From Thuidium tamariscinum (taxonomy: Eukaryota > Streptophyta > Bryopsida > Hypnales > Thuidiaceae), in NCBI GenBank assembly GCA_947034885.2, contig OX344751.2, forward strand, positions 21,514,001 through 21,578,000: DNA of 64,000 bases, read 5' to 3'. Shown in pieces: positions 11,581 through 24,122 of the stretch. A program made the translations under genes and the position numbers. Position 1 is the stretch's first letter; every line of letters begins with the position of its first letter. A model generated the notes under the pieces. It searched no databases. It was not told the DNA's origin and worked only from the letters and a program-made list of their open reading frames with translations.

Positions 11581-12620
11581 TACACAAAGTGCTGATGGCG
11601 GTTTTAGACAGGGTGCGGTTTGAGGGTCGACCTACCCCTCACCAGTCACCAGCATAGCATTCGAGACGCGTCGAGGCCGCAAGCGCGCGGCAGCGGCGGC
11701 AACGAGACTGCTCCGGGCGAGGAGAACGGCTGTTGGATCCGCTCGCATTTTCGAATCGCAAAATCTCCCGGGCGAAGACTCCTCAACCCGTCTGCGCCAG
11801 ACTCGCACTCCCACGGCATGCGGACACGCTTTGCAAGCAATTCCCGTGCAAGCTCTCCTTCCCAACTCGTTTCCCGAGATTATAGTGATCTCTTCTCAAC
11901 AATCCACACGGTTCGTTCCAACTGAAGAATCTTTCGAATCCACCAATCCACTACTTTAATGTTCTTGCATGATTGACACAGAGCTTGTCAAGCACGTCCT
12001 CTTCAACTCGTCAAATCCGGATCTGAACTGCGTGTATTCAATTTCATTCATTTGATTGCTCCATGTTCGAATTTGGAGGTAGAGACGAGTCGAATTTTTC
12101 TGCTTTGGACTTAGCCGGAAGAAAGGCTGAGTTCGTGTTAAAGGCTCCGCGCTGACTTCACGCGAAAGCTGTGTGATTCTATCGTGCTTGTTTCGTAAGT
12201 TATTTCTTCTTATCAATCCCTGCTGTTGGTTTATTGTGGAGTCTTGGGATTTTGCTGAAGAATTTCTCTAGACCCATTCTGAGTTTTATATTCAGGGCTT
12301 TGAATTTGAGGTCGACGCTTGAGAGTTTCTGGTGTTTTTAGATCAATCTAGGGCGAATTAGGCCCTCCATTGGTGATTCCAAGCCGTTTCTCGTCAATCC
12401 CTCATTTTTGTTTCACGGTGGGCAGTAGGAATTTTGCGACGGCAGTCACTGAAGAATTCCGCTAGATCCGCACCGAGCCTTGGTATCCAGTGTTTGAATT
12501 TGAGCCCGAGCTTGGGTGGATTATAGTAGAGGGTGGAAGTGCTCTTGCTCTTGCAAAGAATTCTTGCAAATTGCTTTGCTGTAGAGAGCAGAGAGGACCT
12601 TGCAGTGATTGTCGGAAAAG
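11581..12620 (+). promoter_or_regulatory. GC-richer promoter and leader of the F-box/RCC1 gene
   Basis: A compositional island starts near 11590, with many CG dinucleotides (for example CGCGCGGCAGCGGCGGCAAC), directly upstream of the gene starting at 12621. It probably holds the promoter and a long 5' UTR; ORFs across it do not resemble proteins. No TATA box could be fixed. Confidence 0.45.
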
Positions 12621-14892
12621 ATGGGAGGCGGCATAGAAACTTTACCTCCAGCCATCTTGCAAGACATCCTCTACAATGGGCGATTAGCGCCCGTGGATCT
12701 GGCCAGTTTGGAAGCATCCTCCTACATGTTTCGTGCGGCGAGTGGAATCGAGCCGTACAGATTCAAGTCCATCACGGAATTAACGGCCCATCACGCATGC
12801 CAAATCCATCCTCTGTTTGAGAATTTCCCGGCGAGAGCGCGGTCGGAGCTTCTAGCGAGGTGTGAGGGGAACTGGAAACTGGTTTTGCACTTCCTGGAGT
12901 CCTTATTGCAGTCGTCACAGCGCTCGAGCGCCGGCAATCATGTAAGAACAGCGCAATTCGAACGCCTAATAAATTCTCAAGCGTGGGCTAAACATTTGAG
13001 GTCTCTGACTTGAAGACTCTCCTTTGGAAATGTCCTAATGTGTCGTCGTCCTTGCAGATTCTCACAGCAGCGGGCAAGTTCCACACACTGGTGGTGAATG
13101 GGGAGGGAGAAGTATATTCATGCGGATTCGGAGGGGCTGTACTTGGCCAGGAGCCTCCAGTCTCGACTCTGCTAAGTCCTACGCGAATTTCGCTACCCAT
13201 GACTGCCAGACGCATTGTTCAGATTTCGGCGACCTTCAACCACGCTGCCTTCGTCACCGAATTTGGACAGGCAAGCGAACGATTCTCCCTCAGTTGCGCA
13301 ATTCGGCTTACAGAACGTGTCCTGAATTAGATGCACTCAGTCCTTTTAATCATCACGACCATCTCCAAAATGACATTCTAGAGTGTCCTGCACACTCGCC
13401 ACTGACATTGGCAGAAGCACACTTGTCAGACGTAGTGAAGAAGTTGGGATCTTAAAGAGGTTTGAGTATTCTTACAATTGGGCATGTGAGCAGGTGTACA
13501 CATTCGGGAGCAATAATTCCGGTTGCTGTGGAGTCGGAGAACAAGGGTCAGTGGTTTCGACGCCGACGCTTGTGACGACGCTTCAGCAGATTCCGTGCCA
13601 CCAAGTTGCAACAGGCCAAGGGTACACGTTAGCCATCACGCGAGCAGGGGATGTATTCTCCTGGGGATGTAACTCCCATGGCCAACTGGGACATGGCGAC
13701 ACACAGGAGCAATTCACACCCCTGCAGATTGAGCATTTCGACGAATCCAACCCCGTATCACAAATCTCTGCTGGCGTCTGTCACACGTTGGCGGTGACGA
13801 AGTCGGGACATTTGTTCTCCTGGGGTTACGGTTCCAATTACTGTCTTGGTCACGACGACTTCCTCAGCGAGCTCCGGCCTAAACGAGTCGAGCATGGCGG
13901 TTTTGACGATCTCTTCATCACTTCGGTGTCGGCTGGCGACGAGCATTCCGCGGCTATCGATTCCTCGGGATATGTACGCCATCATCATCCCCAACCCTGA
14001 AACCGTAGCAGTTTTCATATCCTCAACTACATCGTCCTTAAGTTGCGTTTATGACAGATCCCTGACAAGTTAGTTGCTATCATTGTGCAGGTGTACACGT
14101 GGGGCAAGGGCTACTGTGGAGCTTTAGGGCACGGAGTTGAAACAGACCAACCCACTCCACAACTCGTTGCTGGATTGAAGAGCTTGCGTGCTGTTCAGGT
14201 ACGTTTCTTCATATTCGTGCAACTTTCAGTACGAAACAATCTTGTTCTCCTGTTTCAAATGCAGCGATTTTTTTTACGGTTTTTTAGCCCTTCGAACAGC
14301 TTAAGAACAAAGTCTTTAGTAACAGATTAAAATGAAACGCAATTGAAAGTTTGTGAGAACGGGAATACTCCGTTGGTCCGTATTCAAACATTCCATCGTT
14401 GTCCTCACCACACATCGGTCAATCCGAATGTTCGACTCGTGAATTAACCCTAATTTTTGTCGCGGACTTCCATGTATATTGTCTGACAGCACCAATCATG
14501 CGAAGCTTTGAGAATCCGACGAGAATGATTGACAAATAATGTGGTGACAGGTGATGGCGAGGAGGAGGAAAACGTTCGTCCTGGCCGACAACGGAGTCGT
14601 GCATTCGTTCGGGTGGGTGGCATATTTCAGCCTGGGAGTGCAAGGTCGAGCGGCTTCGGACAAAGTGCTTACGCCGCAATCGCTAGAGTTGGCGCTGCAG
14701 GGGCACAAAGTGTCGGCCATCGCGGCCGGCCAGTACCATACCGTGGTGGTGACGAAGAAGGACGCCATCTTCGGGTTCGGAGACAACGAGCACAGTCAGC
14801 TGGGGATGGTGAACGCTGTGAACTCGTCGCCATTGCCTGTAAAAGCACCTGCCGAGATCTTCACTGCCGTCACGGGCGTTGTACAAGATTAA
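12621..14892 (+). CDS. F-box-like / RCC1-repeat protein
   Basis: Five exons join in frame: 12621-12941, 13058-13270, 13494-13973, 14091-14198 and 14551-14892 (321, 213, 480, 108 and 342 nt), giving 487 residues. The ATG at 12621 starts MGGGIETLPPAIL. Residues 1-107 hold an F-box-like helix region (LPPAILQDILYNGRLAPVDL) and the motif CEGNWKLVLHFLESL, as I recall for Arabidopsis At3g26100-type proteins. The rest is an RCC1 propeller with repeats such as VYTFGSNNSGCCG, VFSWGCNSHGQLGHGD, LFSWGYGSNYCLGHDD, VYTWGKGYCGALGHG and IFGFGDNEHSQLG. Such proteins may act as adaptors; the substrate is unknown, and a guanine-exchange role should not be assumed. Intron 2 starts with GC (ACAG|gcaagc, 13271-13493); the other introns are GT-AG. 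The gene looks intact. Confidence 0.88.
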
Positions 14893-16553
14893 ACCAGTTG
14901 AGCCATGACTCATGATTTGTACCGTATCCCACACAATTTTGTACATTAGCTTGTGTAGAAAGAAGAATCACAGCGTGTCCAATTTGGTAGCACATCTGCA
15001 AATTATCGAACAAGGCTCTCTGGTGGCCCTGTCTGGGGAAGAAGGCGGGTTGTTAGGGTTAGGATGTCTGGTGAAAGGTCCTTGCCATGAACTTCAGGTG
15101 CTCTCTCTCTCTCTGCTGTAGTGAGGCCCAGAGTAGTTCTGAATCAATACTCCATTGAGCAGAGAAAGGAAATCAGTATTACGACCAGGATACCAACACA
15201 GAAATGTTGTGAATGGCAGCGTCATACTATCCAGTTCATTTACTGAAAAGAAAACCCTGAAGAGCTAGAAGCTACCTCATGACTGCTCTATGATTTTGCA
15301 CAGAATACATCAGGAAAAGGTGACTGAAATCAAGGATGTGGAGGTTTTCAATATGAGGCTATGCTTGTCTGGCAACTACGATCGTGTGGCAACTTTTTAT
15401 AAAAAGACCAAGATTCTCAATATTTTCAATCTGTGCGAAGAACGTGCTACCTATGATGACTGGGGTGTATGTTGCCCATGCCGGGCAGTCTTTAATCCAA
15501 TTGCAATCACCGTCTTGTGGACTTTGGAGTGGACGCTGAACAGAGATGTAATGCTGGCCTCAGAAGTAGACTGGATTTCAAATGCTTTCTTTCAAATTCT
15601 GATGGAAATGTGCTCTATGTTTGTCGAAATTTTTTCAAGCTTTGCACTTAGGAAGGAGAACATGGTGTTTGGAATCTGTTTTCTATTTACGCAAATTGAA
15701 AATGGGATGTGAATCTCTTGACTTAGAGAGTTCATAAACTTGTTCTGATGCAATGGAATGGCCATGTCATTTTGGCTATAAATGTACCAAGTATAACGAG
15801 AATGACGAGGTGATACCTGCCGTTCGAAGATTATCACACTTCGTATTTTTTTGTGAAGGTTTTTCAATTGGTTGTTCTTGTTTGGCATCGTTTCTATTCA
15901 GAGGGATTGTTTGTGGAGACCTTGGATTACCTTGGATTACAATAGGCTTGTGTGCTGAGCGTCTCTGCTCCATCAGTGCTCGAGACTGTTCGTGCACATT
16001 ACAAAATATGCAGCAATCAAGCTACGCACTACTCAAAACGCATGCGTTTTCCCTCAAAGATGAAATTGGAGGCAGCCGTTGCTAGAGTCCGATAACGACC
16101 TATTACCGTGTCACGGCATATGCGAATGTGCTCCGACAGAAGCGACTCCTAATCCCGTGGCCTCCTCTTTCGCAGCAACTCCTTTTCTCGTTGCAATTGT
16201 TCTTCCTCAACTCTTGAAATCAAACCTTGTCGGGAGTTTTCTTCAATCGCCCACAGCTTATTCTGATCTTGCTGGTGCTGTGCTGTGCAATCTCAACGTC
16301 AATTGAAGGAAATTCTGGCGGCCTGCTTCCCACCATCACCGTTTCTTTTGAGGTTAGTAATTTGAGAGCTTGAAGTCCTACGAATTTGATTATTGCTAAA
16401 CATCAGCGGAATTGAATCTGTGGGGGACATGATTTGCGAATCGAAATCTCTTGGCTCAGATTGCTACCCCTGCATTGGGTGCCATCGTCTCGCTGATTTC
16501 GTAGCTCGTGAATGTACGTGATCTGCATTTACAGGGCTCTGTGTTTTGTACCC
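14893..16553. other. Spacer between the RCC1 gene and the BTA1-like gene
   Basis: It probably contains the RCC1 3' UTR and the promoter, and possibly a non-coding or N-terminal first exon, of the next gene. A short CT run lies near 15104-15116. The ORF at 15290-15712 has no recognisable protein feature and was not called. Confidence 0.35.
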
Positions 16554-18305
16554 ATGGAGCTGGTTCGAAATCTGTGCAATGACGTACAAGTCTTGAAATC
16601 CATTTGGTTTGGAAAGATTACGGGATCTACACACAAGGAGCGCCTTGAAAGCTTCTATGGACCACAGGCCCATTGCTGTGAGTTTCGGTTCCCCCACCAA
16701 TTTCTCGTCCCAGGTTATTTTGCTTTGCGTCATTAGGTATAGATGTTCAGTGTACCTCTGAAGGACCAAGAGATTCTAATTGGGCCTGGTATATCTCCAG
16801 CATTTCTGAGTAGGTCATGTGGGGACTTTCTTTTGTCCAATTCTATTGAAGGTTCCACTGCTACACATTGGGACATAGATTGGTGTATTACCAGATGATA
16901 TTTACTGTAATATTATAGTGGAAGTTTTAAGCTAATGTACACGAATATCAGCAACGTATATCTTGGATACATTGGATCTAGAACTCTCCTTACATCTTGG
17001 TAATTCACTACTGTAGTTTATAGGCCACCTAAAGCAGAAGTATTGGGCTCCTACCTTCTTGCACAACACGGGAAATGCATGCAACGTATGTTAATATTAA
17101 ATTTATATTAAATTTTCATTCAAAACATGAGTACTTCGTCCTCTTCGGGCTTTACACCCTTCTTACACCGAGAGTGTGAGAAGATTTTGCCTCCAGGGAA
17201 ATGAATTTTTCGGCGTGAGTCGTCGTACTAGTCTATTGATCTGCATTGAATTGACGCTGCACATGCTCGATCTGTAAAATTGCGCAGATGACCACTTCAG
17301 AGCCAGGTTTCTGCACGGTAGAACTGGAATGCTGCGAGCGTGTGCACGGGAGATGCAAGATCTGCTAGATCACGAAGACCTCGTGTGGGTGGACTTGGGA
17401 GGAGGAACAGGGCAAAACGTAGAAACCATGGCTAGTCTCTGCGACTTATCGTTGTTTAAGAAAATCTATGTCGTCGATATCTGTGGCCCCCTCTGTGACA
17501 TTGCAAGAGCGAAGGTGGAAAAAAAGAGGTGGACTAACGTGGAGGTAGTGGAGGCTGATGTTTGCGATTACGTACCCGAAGAAACTCCGGCGACTCTCGT
17601 CACTTTCTCATACTCTCTATCCAGTACACCCCTAAACTCTAAAACCCTAAAACCCTGAAACCCTGAAAAACCCTAAATCCTAAACGAGATTGCAACGAGA
17701 TTATAACGAGATTATATGTATACCTTAAGTTCTTGTCTTTGATGCATGAAGTTCGATATGGTGCCCCCAACTGTGTAAATCTTGGCCTGATTTCCTCTCG
17801 GTGCATGAGCCAGTGATACCCCCTTTTCTAAATGCTGTCGACAAGGCGTCATCCTACCTACACCCTGCAGTTGGTGTCTTGGGTGTGACTGACTTCTTCA
17901 CCTCGTTGAAGCATGACAAGGCTGAACGACAACACGGTTATCTTACCCGGTGGTTCTGGAGATCTATATTTGACCTCGACAATATTGATCTCGGCCCAGA
18001 GCGGAGGCAGTACATGGATTACAAATTTGAAACTGGTAAGAATTCATCAAACAATTCTCACTGCTACAACCTGCTAATTAATGCATGGCTTGTACTGTTA
18101 GTACATCGATCTAGCTGCGACATTATTACGGTGTAAGCAATTACTGATGGATCGAGATGAGCAGCTTTGCAGATTTCTGACGATTTCTGTGGTGATTGGT
18201 GCAGTGTATGAGGAGAATCACACCGGGCACATTCCTTATGTTCCATTCCTACAAGTTCCATATTACATCTGGCTAGGGCGACCGAAGCAGCAGCAGCAAC
18301 GATGA
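16554..18305 (+). CDS. Betaine lipid synthase (BTA1)-like protein, methyltransferase-type domain only
   Basis: BTA1 makes the betaine lipid DGTS from diacylglycerol and S-adenosylmethionine. Four exons join in frame: 16554-16677, 17288-17623, 17814-18035 and 18205-18305 (124, 336, 222 and 101 nt), giving 260 residues. An in-frame ATG at 16512 would add 14 residues; a further upstream exon is possible. Motifs I recall from BTA1 proteins appear in order: HKERLESFYGPQA, the SAM-binding VDLGGGTGQN (residues 76-85), VVEADVCDYVP, VTFSYSLSMIPPFLNAVD, FDLDNIDLGPERRQY and IPYVPFLQVPYYIWLGR. The protein then ends after a short Gln run (PKQQQQR, stop at 18303-18305). Full-length BTA1 is about twice as long, with a second BtaA-like aminocarboxypropyl transferase domain. 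I see no trace of it downstream, so this is a truncated paralogue or a free-standing BtaB-like enzyme. Confidence 0.75.
17629..17685 (+). repeat. Degenerate telomere-like repeat in a BTA1-like intron
   Basis: The first bases of intron 17624-17813 are a run of imperfect CCCTAAA and CCCTGAAA units, like the plant telomere repeat, followed by three ACGAGATT repeats. It is probably an interstitial telomere-like tract or microsatellite. Confidence 0.65.
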
Positions 18306-21192
18306 GTTCAGTTAGATAAAGATCTAGTGCTGGCTGCATGACATTTCTAAGGTAGTCGTGATGTTGCTCATGCCAAGGTTGATGCGCTAAGACAGTCACC
18401 TTTCAAGTATGAGCAAAATTTTCTTCTCATTCGAGACGAATTTATTCTTTCTCCTACTTAGCACATTTTTTGTGCCTCAGGTTAGAAGGCTGTGTTCCTG
18501 GATCTGCACTGCAACATTGATATGATTAAGGACTTCATGTCCAGGTATGGGAACCTCACATAGACAGTTCATCTATTGTATTGAGGGGTGTTTCACACTA
18601 CATCCCAACTCCCAACTCTTAAAGTCCCACGTGAAGGTCAAATCTTAGCTTTCTTAAATTGTAGAAGGTGAATATAAAATAATAAATATGGGAATTGGGA
18701 CTTATAGTGTGAAGGCCAAAGTCTCAACTTGTGTCTTTTATAACAATTAAGTGTCCAAGAAATGAGTCAAAAAGTCAAAACGCATTTTTTGAGCATTTTT
18801 TGCATCATGTTTGGACTAGACCAATTTGGTGAAAATTCAGCCTAGTAGAATGCTTCATTTGGTATTTTATTTCTTTGTTTTATATTCAAGTAAATTGTTG
18901 GGGCTTGGAGGCAAAGTTGGGTTTCTATTTTGGCAAAACCCAATTTGACCTTAAAGTCCTACTTCCTTGGTGCAAAAACTTCTCTAAAGTGTTGCCATGT
19001 AGGTGTTTTGGGGTGATTTAGGACTTGAAACATAGTGTGAAGTTCCAAGTCCCAATTTTAAAATTTCCACCAATCAAATTTTGAGAATTCAATGGGACTT
19101 GGGACTTGGAATGTAATGTGAAGTAGCCCTAAATATACTATGTGACAATCCATTGCCATAGTTTCTTCTCGACACTAAGATGGTTTGTTTTCATCCATAT
19201 TCATTTTCATCCAAATTTTTGGTAGTACTTGTACTTGGAATTTAATTTTAGAAAACAAAAGAAAATACTACATCTTGTACAACAAGGTTTGGTTGCAATT
19301 GTTGTAATACTAGTGATAAATAATGACCTAGGGAACATTTCCTTATAAAAGTATATTGATTAGTTGTCTCTTTAGGAGATGTTTGTAGTTTCTTTGCAAT
19401 AGCCATTTATTTGTGATGCTCAATCAACATTGCATTTTCATGCAATTTCAATCAATGACATTGAGTTACACTTTTCAAAAATACAAACTGAAATTTTGGT
19501 TAATTTTTTCCATTTTCTATGTTGAGATATTTATACAATGTTGGTGATGAATTTTTATACTTTGATTTTGAAAATTGATAGAGATTTCAACATGCACTTA
19601 TTTATTTGAAGAAAAGCATTCAAAAAATTGTAGAATTCTTTAGTGAGGATGTAATTCAATGGTATGATGTTGACTATCTAAATTTTGTAAATGAAGATCT
19701 TTAAATTGTGGTTATATTTTGGGAAAGAAGCTACTCCATTATATAGAAAATCTCAAAATTTTAAGTTCAAAGAGTGTTTTGAATTTATTTGCCACTCAAT
19801 TGGTGCAAAATTGCTTAAGACTCTTATTTATACTTTATAATTGTATGCTTAAGTAGGACTAAAATGCAATTTAGAAAAAAAATAAACTTTTGGCAATGTA
19901 TATAGAACTTTAAAAAGGCATTATATGAAAGTCTTAAAAATCACATAAGTGAAAAGATAGGGTTTTGTTGATTCCAAAATGTATGAATAATGGACCACTT
20001 AGAAAGACTAGGCATTTCAAAATAGCCCTTCTGAAAAACATTTAGAGAAAATCCTTAGAACATCTCATAACTCAACATCCTAGTTTTGTGGTTTTAAAAA
20101 AATATTTGTCAAGTATTTCATACCCCTTCTCCAAATACCCTCAAGACACATGTAGATTTAGAAATCTTTTATAGGTGTAGTCTTAAGATTAAAGATTTAG
20201 AATGTATACATATATTGTCATTCAAAAAGTCATAGTTGGATAAGAATTCAAATACAATCTAGGCTATTTTTTTAAATAAAATGAATAGGTGTATTTTGAG
20301 AATAATTCTTATAAAAATAAAACAATTTAAAAATAATGGTTAACTTCCAAATTTCCAAAATTGATTATAGAATGTAACTTAGAAGAATAATTTGATGATG
20401 ATTCTCAAACAATAGTTGCAAAATATGATTTATAGATTATATCTATTTGAATAGATCAACAAGTACAAAAATAAATTTCAATAAAATTTGAAGCTAAAAT
20501 TTAAAAGATTCCATATAAATATTGAAGAACTACTACAAGAATCTCAAAAACATTGATGGATGAAAAAAATAACTATAGGGATTTGTTTGCATTCATTTGT
20601 TGGTCAAACTTTCAAAGCTTCGTTTTTTAAGGTGTATTAAGGGTTTAAAATGTCCAATGGAAAATAAATTAAACAATCAAAATTCTGAAACTATTTAAAA
20701 TTGTACCAAACAAGAATGTAATAGCTTCTTATGCATTGACTATGCATCTAATTTTAAAATTAATTGCAATATTCAATAGGTATTATAATAGCTTCCTAGC
20801 ATCTTGATTATAAAATAATTTATTAAAAGGGTGCCTAAATTTTTGAAAAATAAATGACCTAGTTTTCCTCCCCTCCAATTTTTTTCCCTTAAAAATTAAA
20901 TAACAAAAGACATATATAGACAAGGAATTGTCTAATTCATTGAAATTAAATTTACATGTGTTGTAATCCAATAAATTAGCATCTAATTTGTATTTTGAAA
21001 ATGGCACAAGTATTAGTAATTATGTCCTAGCATCTTAAATTATCTTGACAAGCACTAGTCCAAAAACTTATGCTTTTCAAAAAGTATTTAGAATTTTCTA
21101 TTTAAGATAAAGATTTAGGTAAATGCAACCACTTGAGATGAAAGTAGCAACAACCATCCAAAAAATATAAAGACAATTTAGATGAATGTATA
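18306..21192. other. Very AT-rich intergenic region
   Basis: No supported gene. Words such as AAGTCCCAAGT and GGGACTTGGGACTTGGAATG recur in both orientations at 18600-19130, suggesting a decayed inverted-repeat element. The remainder is low complexity. Confidence 0.4.
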
Positions 21193-21472
21193 CATTAGAA
21201 GAGATTTTAGGACTCTAAGAGACTATGGGTTCTTGGACTGTAGGAATGCAGAAGCTGTTGTGGAATCACAAAATTGTAGGAATTTGATGTGGTTACAATT
21301 GTGCCACATCATTAATTTAAAAATAAAATTTGGGGACTTCTTTTTCATTTTAGGATCTTAATTCCCTCCCCCCCCTTAATAATGCTAATTTGACAACAAC
21401 CAGCAAGGTCTAGGAACAGTTTTGGGAATAGGCCCAAAACAACCCTTAGGAGGCTTCAAATCTCATCTAATG
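21193..21472 (+). mobile_element. MITE with CATTAGAG ends, copy 1
   Basis: A 280-bp element starts CATTAGAAGAGATTTTAGG and ends CAAATCTCATCTAATG. It shares a body with copies at 22162 (reversed), 36780 and 45568: a GACTATGGGTTCTTGGACTG segment near the left end, an A/T-rich middle, then ACAGTTTTGGGAATAGGCC before the right end. Only TIRs of about 15 bp and unique body sequence are seen; there is no ORF. Confidence 0.65.
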
Positions 21473-21737
21473 ATTCATTTTAATTAATAATCTAAAACTA
21501 ACCAATTTTAATTTAATATTCTCTTTTGGTCCCCCCAATTTGTTTTTGCACTTTAAATCGTTCATTATGCAAAAATGCTAATTTATAAGGTGGTGGAATT
21601 TCTATTGAATTTGGCTAATGAACTTCATAAAAATTTCAATATTTATCAATTAATTGATATCTAATTATTGTTAAGAAGACAAGGATCCATTGCAAATTAA
21701 AGTACAACAATTCATGATGGACATGGTTGTAAATTAA

Positions 21738-21839
21738 CACTACAAGAGAAAGGGGTGTTTTAAGTATAGTCCTAGAGATAACATTTCTAGTAATGACCTT
21801 TTTAGGACTATACTTAAAACACCCCTTTCTCTTGTAGTG
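21738..21839. mobile_element. CACTA-type MITE, copy 2 (nearly perfect hairpin)
   Basis: A 102-bp element has inverted repeats of 36 bp (21738-21773 and 21804-21839) that start CACTACAAGAGAAAGGGG. It is flanked by TAA on both sides (21735-21737 and 21840-21842), the 3-bp target duplication expected for CACTA transposons. It is a deletion derivative of the longer copies at 5729 and 36117, without their inner palindrome. Confidence 0.85.
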
Positions 21840-22161
21840 TAAGCTACATAATATTTTTTTACCACTTTCTTGACAACCTTCATCCTGAATCCAAAAGAAG
21901 AAGAAGATTCATTTCATTGGATAATTAGACAAACTTTAAGTTAGATTTCAATTGTTTGTTGCTTGGTACACTTTCTTTTTGCTTAGGAACCCCTTAGTAT
22001 TTTATATCTAGGTGTTAATTTTTGTCAAATTGTTTCTTATGTAACTCAACTCCTTATATCTAGGTGCCAATTTTGGTGGGTTAGTTCAATATCTGTCTAT
22101 TGGATGTGAGAATGAAGTCTTGACTTTTGGATTTAGAGAGTCCAAATGGAATAGACTGGGT

Positions 22162-22440
22162 CATTAGAACAAATCTGACGGCATTGCAGGGCCGTTTCAA
22201 GTCTATTCCCAAAACGGCTCCCAATGCCGTTGGCCGCTGTCAAGCTAGCTTTAATAAATAAAAAATTTGGCAGGTCCTGAAATATGAAAATAAGTCCAAA
22301 AATTTAATTTAATTTTTTGAAAAAAAACAAAAAATGTGGCAAGGTCGCGATCACATAGGATTCGAGTTCATAGGGCAGAAACTACGTCCCCACAATCCGG
22401 GAACCCGCAATCTCCTAATGCCCTCAAATTTCATCTAATG
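22162..22440 (-). mobile_element. MITE with CATTAGAG ends, copy 2 (reversed)
   Basis: A 279-bp element bounded by CATTAGAACAAATCTG and AAATTTCATCTAATG. Its interior reads as the reverse complement of the other copies (CCCAAAACGGCTCCC near the left, CCGGGAACCCGCAATCTC near the right). The 66-residue ORF crossing it is not a gene. Confidence 0.65.
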
Positions 22441-23440
22441 AATGATGATGAATTTTTGAATTCATCAACAATTCCTGACCCAATAAGTAAGTTGAAAAGG
22501 CTCTTCCCACCTAAAATTTTGCATTATGAAGGGTAACTTCTTTTGGGATTTAATGTTCTCCCATTATCCCCCATTTCGCAAACCAAATCACCATCCCATT
22601 TTGCAAGACAAACAATGATGCTCTTATATCAATTTAGATATCTATTATCAAACCTATTTAAATTATATCCTCAAACAAACTACATAATACACGATTGTAT
22701 TTCTCAATTAAATTCTTTTAATTACTTCTACACGTTTCAAGGAGTATAAAAGGATCCCTCATTTTAAGGATAAAAATATTATATTTTCTTGAATTTAATT
22801 GTTTATAGTCAAGTTGAAAATCAAAATCATGATTTAGTAGGCTCCATTAACGTTGGGTAAGTAAATTACTTTTGAAAATGTTTAAAGAGGTTAATTTTGA
22901 CTTCCAAAAATTTTCATGTGATTTGAAATCTTGATGCAAAAGTTGTGAATAAGATTTATAAAAGTGAAATTTTAATACCTTCCATCCTCCTACTTAAATG
23001 TTTTTCTAATAATAAATTTTAATTCATTTGTCAAGTTATAGATACTAATTTACTGAAAGTTAGGTTCTTCTCAATTCTATAATATTGGTTTCTGTTGTTT
23101 TATTCTTATTTTGAATTTTATAAATTTTCATTTTAATATACCTTATACTTCTTTATTTTACAATGTTTACAAGAATTTGATATCACTAACTAGCTTTGAT
23201 ATTACTGAATAAACCACATTCAAAAAGACATGTTTTAGGATATTTGATATATCCTAAAATTCACATTAATTTCTTATAACATATAATTACTTATCATTTT
23301 ATCTTGTACATTTAATTTCTTAATTATGCATTAAGAAAACAAAATCCTATTTAAATCCTTAAAATAAATTTGAACATTTTATTTGTACTTCATTTCATAC
23401 ACAAATTAATTAATATTCCAAGTGCCTATCGTCTTTCTTG
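22441..23440. other. AT-rich spacer
   Basis: No gene or repeat end recognised; composition is close to that of the other spacers. Confidence 0.35.
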
Positions 23441-24122
23441 GTTTTTGGTGTGACCTCTATAATATCACCTTCTCTAAGCTCAGATCTTTCCAGACCGACG
23501 TGGCGAGTGGCACACGTGGAGCACGCACCACCGTAACCCCACCGAAATACAAGAACAGTTTCATATACGAATACAGTGAACAATACTCGTAAATACGGAT
23601 TATTCCAGGTTCTTCCTCAGAACATTGGCCGAGCAGTGAAGCATGAAGCTTCAGTTATTCCATCTCTGAGCTTGTTGTGAGATCTTTCGCATTCTAGGTT
23701 TTGATCGTAATTCTATCTCCAATTGTCCGAGATCATCACCGCAAGTCTTGCACGTTTGGTTGGAGAATTCTGGTGCGTTCTAGGGTTTCGGTTATCTCGC
23801 GTGTTCTTCGTTTGTCGTCGTCTTTGCGCCGCTGTTGATTGGTTTCGTTTTTGTGGTGCTCTCATAGTTGTTGGTACGATTTCATGGCGGCAAAATTACT
23901 GGTTCATTTGAATCACTGGTGGTTCTGCTGGTGGTGGCTGAACGGTTACCCCAACGTTTATGGCATATCTTGAATCACGTTCATCCGTTAGAAGTTTGGA
24001 AATAGAGTCGAATTGTTTCGGTCTGTTAGGTTTATAAGAGATTTAGGGTTTACAATTGTATGGTGTCGAGAATCAGGTTATGAGTGTCTGACTTAAATTC
24101 TGCTTTCCACAGATCGGGAATC
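23441..24122 (+). promoter_or_regulatory. Promoter and leader of the ISCU gene, with a G-box
   Basis: GC content rises from about 23480. A perfect G-box CACGTG lies at 23513-23518, within GGCACACGTGGAGC, about 600 bp before the ATG. G-boxes bind bZIP or bHLH factors in plants; a role here is inference. The 5' UTR may contain an intron. Confidence 0.45.

Noticed and set aside
12609-12620. Upstream in-frame TTG start for the RCC1 gene
   Set aside because: The ATG at 12621 is in frame, gives the expected N-terminus, and non-AUG starts need evidence not present here.
15290-15712. Plus-strand ORF of 140 residues between the RCC1 and BTA1-like genes
   Set aside because: No family resemblance, splice support or composition shift was seen.
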